Source of the DNA: an uncultured Arsenicibacter sp.
GTDB taxonomy: Bacteria; Bacteroidota; Bacteroidia; Cytophagales; Spirosomataceae
Reading direction: 5' to 3'
Assembly (NCBI RefSeq): GCF_945952095.1
Contig: NZ_CAMFHL010000268.1
Coordinates: 1 to 9,946, forward strand
Length of the DNA stretch: 9,946 nt
Both the position numbers and the translations under genes were made by a program. The notes below the pieces were generated by a model that made no database searches, was not told the DNA's origin, and worked only from the letters and a program-made list of their open reading frames with translations. Shown in pieces: positions 1 through 6,716 of the stretch. The stretch's first letter is position 1. Each line of letters opens with the position of its first letter.

Positions 1-1638
1 GACAAAAAAGAGGAAGAAGCACCGGCTGCGGCGCCAAGGCCCAACATTATTGTGGTGATGGCCGATGACCTGGGATTTTCGGATCTGGGCTGTTACGGGA
101 GCGAAATCAAGACCCCGAATCTTGATTATCTGGCTAATAACGGGCTTCGCTATACCCAGTTCTACAATACATCGCGTTGCTGCCCGACCCGCGCCAGTCT
201 GCTGACGGGCCTCTACAACCACCAGGCTGGTATCGGCAAAATGACCGACAACGAGCCCGAATCAGGCTATCGGGGCCGGTTAACCGATAACACGGTAACG
301 CTGGCGGAAGTGTTGAAATCAGCAGGCTATCAGACCGGCATGACCGGCAAGTGGCATGTGTCGAACACCATTGTGCAGAAAAATGCGCAGGATCAGCTCG
401 ACTGGCTGAACCACAAAAAGGACTTCGGCGATTTCTCACCCGTTGACCAGTATCCGACCAGCCGCGGGTTCGACCGTTATTTCGGCAACATCTGGGGAGT
501 AGTGGATTTCTTTGATCCGTTTAGTCTCGTGAGCGGTACGAAACCGGTAACGAAGGTGCCGAAGAACTACTACCATACCGATGCCATCAGCGACACCACG
601 GTTGCCTATATCAAGGCGTTTGCCAAATCGAAATCGCCGTTCTTCCTGTATGTGGCCCACACCGCGCCGCACTGGCCCCTGATGGCGCTGCCGGAAGATA
701 TCGAGAAATACAAGGACACCTACAAAGGTGGCTGGGATGCGATCCGGAAAGCCCGCTACGACAACATGGTGAAAATGAGTCTGATTGATCCTAATACTAC
801 CAAACTGTCGGAGCGTTTCAAGAGCGATCTGAGCTGGGAAGCCAATCCGGACAAGGAGTGGGATGCCCGTGCGATGGCCGTACACGCGGCCATGATCGAC
901 CGGATGGATCAGGGCATTGGCCGCATGATTCAGACCCTGCGCGAGACCGGTCAGCTGGAAAATACGCTGATCGTCTTTTTGTCGGACAACGGTGCGAGTC
1001 CGGAGAACTGCGCTGCCTACGGCCCCGGCTTCGACCGCCCGAACCAGACCCGCGACGGCCGCCCTATTTCGTATGATCTGAAAAAGCAGGTGATGCCCGG
1101 ACCGCAGACCTCGTTTGCATCAATCGGGCAGCGCTGGGCAAATGTCGCCAACACGCCCTATCAGTACTGGAAAGCGGAATCGACCGAAGGGGGTGTGCAT
1201 ACGCCGATGATCGCTTACTGGCCGAAAGGTATTAAGGCGAAAAAAGGCAGTTTCAGCGCGCAGGTGGGCCATGTTATGGACTTTATGAGCACGTTTGTGG
1301 AGCTGGCCGGCGCGACCTATCCGGAAACTTACCGGGGGCATGCCATTACGCCATCGACGGGTGCGAGCCTGGTGCCGTCATTTGACGGCCGGCCGGTAGT
1401 GGGTCATCCGTGGCTGTTCAATGAGCACTTTGGTGCGCGTTACGCCCGTTACGGTGACTGGAAGATTGTGGCGTCGGGTCGCGACACCACGTGGCAGCTC
1501 TATAATCTGTCTGCCGACCGCACCGAAACGACCGATCTTGCCGCCAAATACCCCGATAAAGTAAAGCAGCTCGACGGCGAATGGCGTAAGTGGGCCGCCG
1601 CTCACAGTGTGTTCCCGAAACCGGCTCCGAAGCGGTAA
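1..1638 (+). CDS. Arylsulfatase (sulfatase family S1), 5'-truncated by the window edge
   Basis: The reading frame is open from base 1, so the true start and signal peptide lie upstream; the internal GTG at 52 falls inside the conserved first beta strand and is not a credible start. Counting the codon at base 1 as residue 1, the protein shows RPNIIVVMADDLG (metal-binding Asp pair 22-23), the formylglycine motif C-C-P-T-R (Cys60 at bases 178-180, with CxPxR spacing), GKWH (Lys117, His119), AHTAPHWPL (His220), LSDNGAS (Asp329, Asn330) and Lys391 before a TEGG-VHTP stretch. These match the calcium and sulfate-binding residues of alkaline-phosphatase-fold sulfatases, which hydrolyse sulfate esters after Cys is converted to formylglycine. 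The visible 545 residues are nearly a full family length. The N-terminal linker (DKKEEEAPAAAP) suits a protein that continues from a signal peptide, so it is probably periplasmic. The extended region around 229-290 resembles arylsulfatases of the Pseudomonas AtsA type, but the substrate cannot be read. It converges with the regulator gene downstream. Confidence 0.95.
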   Translation, partial: DKKEEEAPAAAPRPNIIVVMADDLGFSDLGCYGSEIKTPNLDYLANNGLRYTQFYNTSRCCPTRASLLTGLYNHQAGIGKMTDNEPESGYRGRLTDNTVTLAEVLKSAGYQTGMTGKWHVSNTIVQKNAQDQLDWLNHKKDFGDFSPVDQYPTSRGFDRYFGNIWGVVDFFDPFSLVSGTKPVTKVPKNYYHTDAISDTTVAYIKAFAKSKSPFFLYVAHTAPHWPLMALPEDIEKYKDTYKGGWDAIRKARYDNMVKMSLIDPNTTKLSERFKSDLSWEANPDKEWDARAMAVHAAMIDRMDQGIGRMIQTLRETGQLENTLIVFLSDNGASPENCAAYGPGFDRPNQTRDGRPISYDLKKQVMPGPQTSFASIGQRWANVANTPYQYWKAESTEGGVHTPMIAYWPKGIKAKKGSFSAQVGHVMDFMSTFVELAGATYPETYRGHAITPSTGASLVPSFDGRPVVGHPWLFNEHFGARYARYGDWKIVASGRDTTWQLYNLSADRTETTDLAAKYPDKVKQLDGEWRKWAAAHSVFPKPAPKR

Positions 1639-1659
1639 AATCAACTCCCCGTAGTTGTA

Positions 1660-1694
1660 ACTCCCCGAGGGTTCAAAACCCTCGGGGAGTTTTT
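1660..1694 (+). terminator. Intrinsic terminator of the sulfatase gene
   Basis: Bases 1660-1673 pair perfectly with 1677-1690 (14 bp, core CTCCCCGAGGG) around a 3-nt loop, and five T residues (1690-1694) follow. It starts 21 bp after the sulfatase stop codon. A 9-bp repeat of AACTCCCCG lies just before it (1643-1651) and at its base (1659-1667). On the minus strand the hairpin lacks an immediate T run, so it acts best for the sulfatase. Confidence 0.9.
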
Positions 1695-1700
1695 GGTTAC

Positions 1701-1744
1701 TCCTCCGCAATCCCCGTTGACCGGTGCTGGCGGGCGTAGTCGGA
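1701..1744. repeat. Direct repeat copy 1: stray copy of the regulator gene's 3' end
   Basis: These 44 bp are identical to 2403-2446, the last complete codons of the hybrid regulator. Read on the minus strand, the copy encodes SDYARQHRSTGIAE with one more Glu codon (GAG, 1700-1702) and a TAA stop at 1697-1699, so the frame still ends properly. Beyond base 1745 the sequence no longer resembles the regulator; the minus-strand frame runs to a stop at 1820-1822 without recognisable content. It is therefore a displaced gene end and not a functional gene. Its stop is 6 bp from the sulfatase terminator hairpin, as would be expected if this were the original end of the regulator gene. Confidence 0.95.
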
Positions 1745-1838
1745 CTGGATCGGGCTGCTCAGTCGCGAAACACGCGCGATAACGGGGGGCAGGAAACAGC
1801 TAACAAAAAAATAGAAGAGTCTACAAATATAAAATACT

Positions 1839-1870
1839 AAACCCCGACCTTCTTATGGTCGGGGTTTTAT
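1839..1870. terminator. Bidirectional terminator-like hairpin
   Basis: Bases 1839-1849 (AAACCCCGACC) pair perfectly with 1857-1867 (GGTCGGGGTTT) around a 7-nt loop. T residues end the hairpin on the plus strand, and the minus strand continues TAGTATTTTA, so it could stop transcription from either side. No gene ends immediately beside it on the plus strand. It could end a minus-strand transcript arising near 2180. Confidence 0.65.
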
Positions 1871-1896
1871 ATGTATAAGTAGTAAATTGCAGTGCC

Positions 1897-1921
1897 GGTC
1901 AACTGTTACCAGCAGCTGACC
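1897..1921. repeat. Imperfect inverted repeat (hairpin)
   Basis: GGTCAACTG at 1897-1905 pairs with CAGCTGACC at 1913-1921 with a single A-C mismatch around a 7-nt loop. No T run follows, so it is not a classical terminator. A smaller stem (GCCTC at 1930-1934 with GAGGC at 1945-1949) follows, then an ATTTTGTTTTA stretch. The function is unknown; it may be part of a structured RNA or an inert remnant. Confidence 0.5.
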
Positions 1922-1952
1922 AGCCCGAAGCCTCGCCGGAGGTTGAGGCATT

Positions 1953-2132
1953 TTGTTTTACACTCAAATCATAGCCAAATATGAAGAGAGCGAAGACGAG
2001 CAACCCGGTAAGGCAAATACTGAGTTGGCTCAAAATGTATCAGCCATTGATACAAACGATCTTTGGCGCGATACGAACTGGCTTTTCAATGTGGATGGAT
2101 CAGCATCGACATTGATTAAGCTAGTGTTTTGA
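1953..2132 (+). pseudogene. Probable 3' remnant of an unidentified gene
   Basis: This short open frame ends at a TGA (2130-2132) 3 bp before a terminator hairpin. The peptide has an acidic patch (EESEDEQPGK) and a plausible globular tail (VSAIDTNDLWRDTNWLFNVD, ending in KLVF). The only start-like codon near its beginning is TTG at 1953, and a stop lies just upstream (1944-1946), so it looks like the carboxyl end of a longer protein whose front is missing. An alternative ATG at 1981 in another frame gives a 44-residue peptide with an unconvincing composition. The family is not recognised. It could also be a genuine small protein of 59 residues or chance; the adjoining terminator is the main argument for a real gene end. 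Confidence 0.4.
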
Positions 2133-2135
2133 CAG

Positions 2136-2166
2136 CGCCTCACCCTACCAAGGTGGGGCGTTTTTA
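2136..2166 (+). terminator. Intrinsic terminator after the gene remnant
   Basis: CGCCTCACC (2136-2144) pairs with GGTGGGGCG (2152-2160), all pairs Watson-Crick except one T-G wobble, around a 7-nt loop and followed directly by TTTTTA. It sits right after the stop of the 1953-2132 frame, as a terminator of that lost gene would. Confidence 0.75.
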
Positions 2167-2167
2167 C

Positions 2168-2187
2168 TTGTACCAAATTTGGTACAA
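2168..2187. promoter_or_regulatory. Perfect 20-bp palindrome, operator-like
   Basis: TTGTACCAAA is followed immediately by its exact reverse complement TTTGGTACAA, with no loop. Such a sequence suits a dimeric DNA-binding protein or a cruciform better than an RNA terminator. It overlaps the expected start site of the candidate minus-strand promoter at 2185-2216. The binding protein is unknown. Confidence 0.6.
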
Positions 2188-2216
2188 AGATAGTTTGAAA
2201 AGTATATACTTTTCAA
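2185..2216 (-). promoter_or_regulatory. Candidate Bacteroidota-type promoter (minus strand)
   Basis: On the minus strand, TATCTTTG (bases 2192-2185) matches the Bacteroidota -7 consensus TAnnTTTG exactly. A TTG (2216-2214) lies 21 nt upstream of it, within the range reported for -33 elements of this phylum. Transcription would run toward 1839, where a hairpin with terminator character exists. There is no convincing minus-strand gene in between, so this is either a small RNA promoter, a remnant of one, or chance. Confidence 0.35.
2195..2216. promoter_or_regulatory. Perfect 22-bp palindrome, operator-like
   Basis: TTGAAAAGTAT is followed directly by its exact reverse complement ATACTTTTCAA. 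It lies 7 bp from the 20-bp palindrome and fills the spacer between the -33-like and -7-like elements of the candidate minus-strand promoter, a classic repressor position. Its right arm can also pair with downstream DNA (TCAAGTT at 2213-2219 with AACTTGA at 2229-2235), giving an alternative hairpin. Confidence 0.6.
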
Positions 2217-2398
2217 GTTGACGAAAAAAACTTGATTTTAATGACAAAATATTATATGCAGGTTTAAATATCTCCAATGCTGGGGTGGGTGAGCTTACTC
2301 CGCAAGTTTTATGCTGCAATGCCTAATAGAGGGGGGCTATCCTGGTAGATATAGTAATATAGCTGGCCAACTTCCCGGAAGGTAGTTTTTTGTTAATC

Positions 2399-5300
2399 TC
2401 ATTCCTCCGCAATCCCCGTTGACCGGTGCTGGCGGGCGTAGTCGGAGGGGGAGAGGGCGAAGATTTTCTGAAACGATTTCCGGAAGTACTTGATGTCTTC
2501 GATCCCGACCTGATAGGCTACTTCGGAGACGCGCAGGGTACTCGTCGCCAGCAGCCGGGCCGCCCGTTTCATGCGTACATCCCTGATAAACTCGACGACC
2601 GTTTGACCGGTAATGCTTTTCAGCCGCCGGTAGAATACCGACTGGCTCATGCCCATCTCCTGCACCAGCAGCTGCACGTTAAAGTCCGGATTCTGTAGCT
2701 CAGTCTCCACAATTTTCATAGCCTGTTCCAGAAACGCCTTGTCTGCGTCAGGAATGACCACATCGGCAGGCTCGAGCAAAATCCGGCGCTGGTAGTACTC
2801 GCGGAGTTTATACCGGTTCCGCAGTATTGTCATTACCTTCGCGTGAAGCAGGCGGGGGGTAAACGGTTTCGCGACGTAGTCGTCGGCACCTGTTTCCAGC
2901 CCTTCCAGCTCGTGCATGGCCGCCGCTCGCGCCGTTAGCAAGACCACCGGCATATGCATGGTTTTCGGGTGCTGCTTGATGCGTTTGCACAACTCCAGCC
3001 CGTCGCTGTAGGGCATCATAATGTCGCTGATGACCAGATCCGGCTGGCTGTTCAGTGCTTTCTGCCAGCCTTCCAGTCCGTCGGCGGCCGTCAGCACTTC
3101 AAAATCGGCGGCAAAGAGCTGTTGCAGGTACTGACGAACCTCATCGTTATCCTCGACCAGCAGAATGCGCAGCGATTGCGTCGGGAAGGTTTCCGGTTCC
3201 GGTATAGCGGCATCGGTCGCCATTTCCGTTGTGTCCGGCAGGGTAAACAGGTCCTCAGGGAGCCCGGCCTCCTGTACATCGGCGGGTGAAAAATGACTGT
3301 GCCCGAACGGAAGCCGGACCGTAAAGGTCGTGCCCTGCCCGACGTTGCTTTCGACCCTTATTTCACCGGCATGATGCTCTACGAACTGTTTGACCAGGGA
3401 CAGGCCGATTCCGCTGCCGGTCATGCGCAGGGTCCGGGTGTGGGAGGCCTGGTAGTACGGGTCAAAAATCCTGTCCAGCTCTTCGGCAGGCATGCCGACT
3501 CCCCAATCCTGTACCTTAATTTCCAGAAAGTTATTGATCAGCTTTCCGGCTTCGCGCGCTGACTCCTGTTCCGGATGGCCGGTCACGGTGGCCGACAACC
3601 GGATTTTTCCCCCCTCCGGTGTGTACTTGAGGGCGTTCGACAACAGGTTTGTCAATACAATTTCGAGTTTACTGCGGTCGAAATAAAGCGGCACCGGTTC
3701 CGCCGGAAGCGCCATGGTGTAGTCAAGCGCATGCTCTTCGGCTTTCAGCCGGAAAATAAGGAAGATCTCTGTCAGAAATTCAACGATATTTTCCCGGCTG
3801 ACCCGCAGCGAAACATGGCCGCTTTCAACCTTACGGAAGTCGAGCAACTGGTTGACGAGGTCGAACAGTTTACGGGTTTGCTGGTGCATCAGCACAATAC
3901 GGTCTTTATAACCCGTCAGGGGGTGCGGGCTGGTAGCCAGTTCTTCCATCGGACCCAGAATAAGGGTCAGCGGTGTCCGCAATTCGTGCGAAACGTTCGT
4001 GAAGAACTCCATTTTAAGGTCAGTCAGTTCTTTCTCCTTATCGTTTTTAAACTGTTCAAAAGCGAGCTTATTTTTTAACTCCCGCTGCGTACCGGTTACC
4101 CGCCGGTAGACCAGCAAGGCCGCTGTTCCGGCAAGGATGTAGAGCAGGTATGCCCACCACGTGCGCCACCAGGGCGGCATAACCCTGAACTGCATCATGG
4201 CCGGCTTGGCCGACCAGACCCCGTCGCCGTTGCTGGCTTTAACCAGAAACGTATAATCGCCGGGCGGGAGGTTCGCAAAGTTAGCCGACCGTTGCCCGGG
4301 GGCGGGTTGTACCCAATCGGTATTGTACCCAACGAGCTGATAAGCATATTGATGTTTAGTCGGATTCAGGTAGTTAAGTGCCACAAACTCCACGGAAAAA
4401 TCGTTTTCACCGGCGTGAATCGTTACTGTCGGAGAGTCGGCAAAGGATCGCGTCACGACCACATCACCATCCAGCGTATCGCCGACACCAACTGCCTGAT
4501 TCATCATGCGCAGGCCGGTTATCTGAACGAGCGGAGGCGTTGGTATGGTTTGCAGCATGTGTGGCCGGAACCAGGAAATCCCGTTGGTGCCGCCAAAATA
4601 CATGGTTCCATCGGCGGTCCTGACGGCTGCACCCACCTTGAACGCATTGCTTTGCAGACCGTCGGTTACGTCGAAGTGCCGCAGGGCTTTGGTTGCCGGG
4701 GTAAAGCGGAACAGGCCCGCGCCGCCGATCCAGAGATTTCCGTCGGCATCGGTCAGCAGGCTTTCCACGTCTGTTTCCGGCAGCCACCGCTGAAAGCGTT
4801 CGATAACCTCCTGCCCGGCCGGCCGCCGACGGAGCCGGTGAAGGCCCCCGCCGATGGTGCCGATCCATAGATCACCCAGCCGGTCCTTGAGCAGTGGCCA
4901 GGCATAGTTGGTGGCCAGACTGTTTGTGTCATCAGCAACATGACTGAACCGTTTCAGCAGGCGTATAGTGTCTGCCGTTACCATTATTTTCAGCACACCG
5001 GCGTCGCGGGTGCTAATCCATAAAAGATCCTGTTGCGGTTCGTAAAGCAGGGACGTGACCTGGCGGGTCTTCAGCACGTTTTCTGCTGAACTGAGGTAGA
5101 TCCCTTGCCGGGTGTAGCGATGCAGGCCGGCATTGAACGAAGCGATCCAGATCGTCCCGAACCGGTCTTCGGTAATGTGTTCAATGCTGAGATCATACCA
5201 TTTCGGCCCCTGCGCATTGTCCGGAATCCGTTCCGGCTGGCCATTCCGGAAGCGATACACGCCGTTGTACCGGGTACCGATCCACAGCGTACCGTCGGAA

Positions 5301-6625
5301 GCCATAAACAAAGCTGACACATCGACACCGTTGACATTGCCGGACAGCACCCGGCTCAGGTAATTCTGATACGTTTTCCGGACGGGGTCATAGGCAGCCA
5401 GCCCGTTACGGGTGCCGATCCAGAGCCGTTGATGAGTCTTATCTTCGCAAATAGCGTTGATGTAGTTATTGGCCGGTGAGGTCTGGCCCAGCAGCTGACG
5501 CCGCAACAACCCGAACGACTGAGACTGTAACCGTACCTGATTCAGCCCGCCGGCTGAGGTGGCCAGCCAGAGGTTATGAAACCGGTCTTCGAGGATATCG
5601 TGCACGCGTACGGAATTGATACTGAACGGATCCGTGTCCTGCGGCAGAAAGGTCTGTACGTTTGTTTCGGCAACGGGCAGGGTCTGTCCGTTGCGCAGTC
5701 CGGCCTCCATAAGCAGCAGCCCATAGTTGGTACTGATCCAGAGCCGGTCAGCCGTATCAAGGTAAAGATTTTCCAGACCGGCGAACATGCGCTGAAAAGG
5801 GCGCATCGTCAGGTTGGGTAGGTGGGTGAGCTGAGGTGCACCGGCCCACAGTACCTGATTGTCGGTACCAATCCAGAGATCGCCGTGGCGGTCGGCGTGC
5901 ATCGCTCGGATGGTCGTCCGGCTCAGCTGCGGAATCTGCCTGGCCTGATGCGGCAACCGGCGCGCCTTGCCGTCGGCTACCCATAAGCCGGTGCCGAAGG
6001 TGCCGATCCAGATGCGGCCCTGCCGGTCGGCGGTCATCCGGTTGACGGCAGGTTCGTAGGGGGCGGGTTTGGTCAGATGCACGGCCTGCCAGCCGGTGAG
6101 TTTCCCCGTTGTGTCGAATGTGAGCACCTGCGGGCCATAGCGCCAGGTGCCCACCCACAGGCGGCCATGCTGGTCATGGGTAATGGCATTGACATTGGAC
6201 TCACTCAGCAGGGCAAGCTGTTCCGGAAAGGCATTAGCGCCCGCCCGTTCGGCTATGCTGACAAACCGGTCTTTCGCGGCGTCATACCAGAACAGCCCCG
6301 ACCGTTCAACGCCTACCCACAGTTCACCCGTATCACTCACATGCAGGCTGCGGATGCGGTTGGCCGACATGCCTGTTTTTGGGTTAACAGGCAGATTGTA
6401 TTTTTTTAAGCTATAGCCGTCATAGCGGTCAATGCCCTTGTTGGTGCCGATCCAGGTAAAGCCCTGCCGGTCCTGGGCTACGGCCATGGCATCACTGTGC
6501 GATAATCCTTCGTTGACCGTAATATGCGTAAACCGGAACCGGTTGGGTACCTCCTGTGCGGGCAGGCTGGTTCGGGTCAGACTAACGATGAGCAGCGAAA
6601 AACGAAAAACAATAGTCCACTTCAT
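2399..6625 (-). CDS. Hybrid two-component system regulator (HTCS): propeller sensor kinase, receiver and AraC-type regulator in one protein
   Basis: This 1408-residue inner-membrane protein combines a sensor with its own transcription regulator. Residues 1-23 form a signal peptide (cleavage likely after LPA). Residues about 30-690 contain many two-component propeller repeats with the LWIGT-type motif, giving a periplasmic double beta-propeller. A Y_Y_Y domain covers about 735-815, and a membrane span about 822-840. In the cytoplasm follow HisKA (NVSHELRTP, His880), the ATPase domain (N box Asn993/Asn997, DWGVGM 1040-1045, GSGIG 1070-1074), a receiver (acidic pair 1158-1159, phospho-acceptor Asp1201, Lys1253) and an AraC helix-turn-helix pair (about 1296-1400). 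All key catalytic residues are present. HTCS proteins in Bacteroidota sense oligosaccharides and activate nearby glycan-use genes, so the divergent dehydrogenase operon and the sulfatase are plausible targets. The start has no clear ribosome binding site, normal for the phylum. The last 14 complete codons occur again at 1701-1744. Confidence 0.96.
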   Translation of the reverse strand: MKWTIVFRFSLLIVSLTRTSLPAQEVPNRFRFTHITVNEGLSHSDAMAVAQDRQGFTWIGTNKGIDRYDGYSLKKYNLPVNPKTGMSANRIRSLHVSDTGELWVGVERSGLFWYDAAKDRFVSIAERAGANAFPEQLALLSESNVNAITHDQHGRLWVGTWRYGPQVLTFDTTGKLTGWQAVHLTKPAPYEPAVNRMTADRQGRIWIGTFGTGLWVADGKARRLPHQARQIPQLSRTTIRAMHADRHGDLWIGTDNQVLWAGAPQLTHLPNLTMRPFQRMFAGLENLYLDTADRLWISTNYGLLLMEAGLRNGQTLPVAETNVQTFLPQDTDPFSINSVRVHDILEDRFHNLWLATSAGGLNQVRLQSQSFGLLRRQLLGQTSPANNYINAICEDKTHQRLWIGTRNGLAAYDPVRKTYQNYLSRVLSGNVNGVDVSALFMASDGTLWIGTRYNGVYRFRNGQPERIPDNAQGPKWYDLSIEHITEDRFGTIWIASFNAGLHRYTRQGIYLSSAENVLKTRQVTSLLYEPQQDLLWISTRDAGVLKIMVTADTIRLLKRFSHVADDTNSLATNYAWPLLKDRLGDLWIGTIGGGLHRLRRRPAGQEVIERFQRWLPETDVESLLTDADGNLWIGGAGLFRFTPATKALRHFDVTDGLQSNAFKVGAAVRTADGTMYFGGTNGISWFRPHMLQTIPTPPLVQITGLRMMNQAVGVGDTLDGDVVVTRSFADSPTVTIHAGENDFSVEFVALNYLNPTKHQYAYQLVGYNTDWVQPAPGQRSANFANLPPGDYTFLVKASNGDGVWSAKPAMMQFRVMPPWWRTWWAYLLYILAGTAALLVYRRVTGTQRELKNKLAFEQFKNDKEKELTDLKMEFFTNVSHELRTPLTLILGPMEELATSPHPLTGYKDRIVLMHQQTRKLFDLVNQLLDFRKVESGHVSLRVSRENIVEFLTEIFLIFRLKAEEHALDYTMALPAEPVPLYFDRSKLEIVLTNLLSNALKYTPEGGKIRLSATVTGHPEQESAREAGKLINNFLEIKVQDWGVGMPAEELDRIFDPYYQASHTRTLRMTGSGIGLSLVKQFVEHHAGEIRVESNVGQGTTFTVRLPFGHSHFSPADVQEAGLPEDLFTLPDTTEMATDAAIPEPETFPTQSLRILLVEDNDEVRQYLQQLFAADFEVLTAADGLEGWQKALNSQPDLVISDIMMPYSDGLELCKRIKQHPKTMHMPVVLLTARAAAMHELEGLETGADDYVAKPFTPRLLHAKVMTILRNRYKLREYYQRRILLEPADVVIPDADKAFLEQAMKIVETELQNPDFNVQLLVQEMGMSQSVFYRRLKSITGQTVVEFIRDVRMKRAARLLATSTLRVSEVAYQVGIEDIKYFRKSFQKIFALSPSDYARQHRSTGIAEE
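2403..2446. repeat. Direct repeat copy 2: functional 3' end of the regulator gene
   Basis: These bases encode the last residues of the regulator (SDYARQHRSTGIAE plus part of the final Glu) and are identical to 1701-1744 over 44 bp. The copies diverge at both edges: the final codon and stop are GAA TGA here and GAG TAA at the other copy. The copies are in the same orientation and 702 bp apart. Confidence 0.95.
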
Positions 6626-6634
6626 ATCAGACTA

Positions 6635-6666
6635 CTAATTTACCCCCTTTTTTTGACCGATTCCAA
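6635..6666 (-). promoter_or_regulatory. Possible promoter of the regulator gene
   Basis: On the minus strand, TAAATTAG (6642-6635) resembles the Bacteroidota -7 element TAnnTTTG with one mismatch. TTGG (6666-6663) lies 20 nt upstream as a -33 candidate. The start codon at 6625 would follow closely, leaving a very short leader. The match is imperfect and AT-rich DNA offers chance hits. Confidence 0.3.
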
Positions 6667-6671
6667 CCCTG

Positions 6672-6698
6672 TTGTTTATCAAAAGTGCTGTAGCTTTG
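6672..6698 (+). promoter_or_regulatory. Promoter of the sugar dehydrogenase gene (Bacteroidota type)
   Basis: TAGCTTTG at 6691-6698 is an exact match to the -7 consensus TAnnTTTG. A TTG at 6672-6674 stands 16 nt upstream as the -33 element, slightly closer than usual. Transcription would begin near 6705, about 12 nt before the ATG at 6717. This supports choosing that ATG over the in-frame TTG at 6672, which lies inside the promoter. Confidence 0.6.
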
Positions 6699-6716
6699 CA
6701 CTATTCGTATACTCTT

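Larger units (their letters stand above)
1745..2402. other. Gene-free interval between the 44-bp repeats, probable insertion remnant
   Basis: No intact gene is visible. From left to right the interval holds about 90 bp without recognisable features, a hairpin with flanking A and T runs (1839-1867), a second hairpin (1897-1921), a short open frame that reads like the end of a gene (1953-2132) with a terminator (2136-2166), two perfect palindromes (2168-2187, 2195-2216), and then AT-rich DNA. Bases 2161-2280 contain only 30 G or C among 120, far below the surrounding genes, which suggests a different origin. No terminal inverted repeats, transposase or integrase frame can be recognised. Bases 2222-2326 are open in one frame but have no convincing start codon. 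No clear terminator for the regulator gene was found just beyond its stop at 2399. Confidence 0.6.

Noticed and set aside
1378..1710. 110-residue minus-strand open frame across the sulfatase end and terminator
   Set aside because: It overlaps the conserved sulfatase C-terminus and reads through the terminator hairpin; its EGFEP-like peptide is a typical spurious translation.
2241..2267. ATG-started 8-codon frame that could be a leader peptide
   Set aside because: No attenuator-like structure or gene on the plus strand follows it; any AT-rich stretch yields such short frames.
2222..2326. Open frame with a stretch (DFNDKILYAGLNIS) faintly recalling the N-terminus of IS110-type transposases
   Set aside because: There is no start codon before the stretch, the resemblance is only a few residues from memory, and the frame ends after about 34 codons. 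It is too weak to call a mobile element.
2361..2395. Possible terminator for the regulator near CTTCCCGGAAGG and a T run
   Set aside because: The stem has almost no loop, and the T run lies on the wrong side for minus-strand transcription.
4292..4870. 192-residue plus-strand open frame
   Set aside because: It is antisense to the propeller and Y_Y_Y region of the regulator, where the minus-strand frame is unbroken and recognisable.
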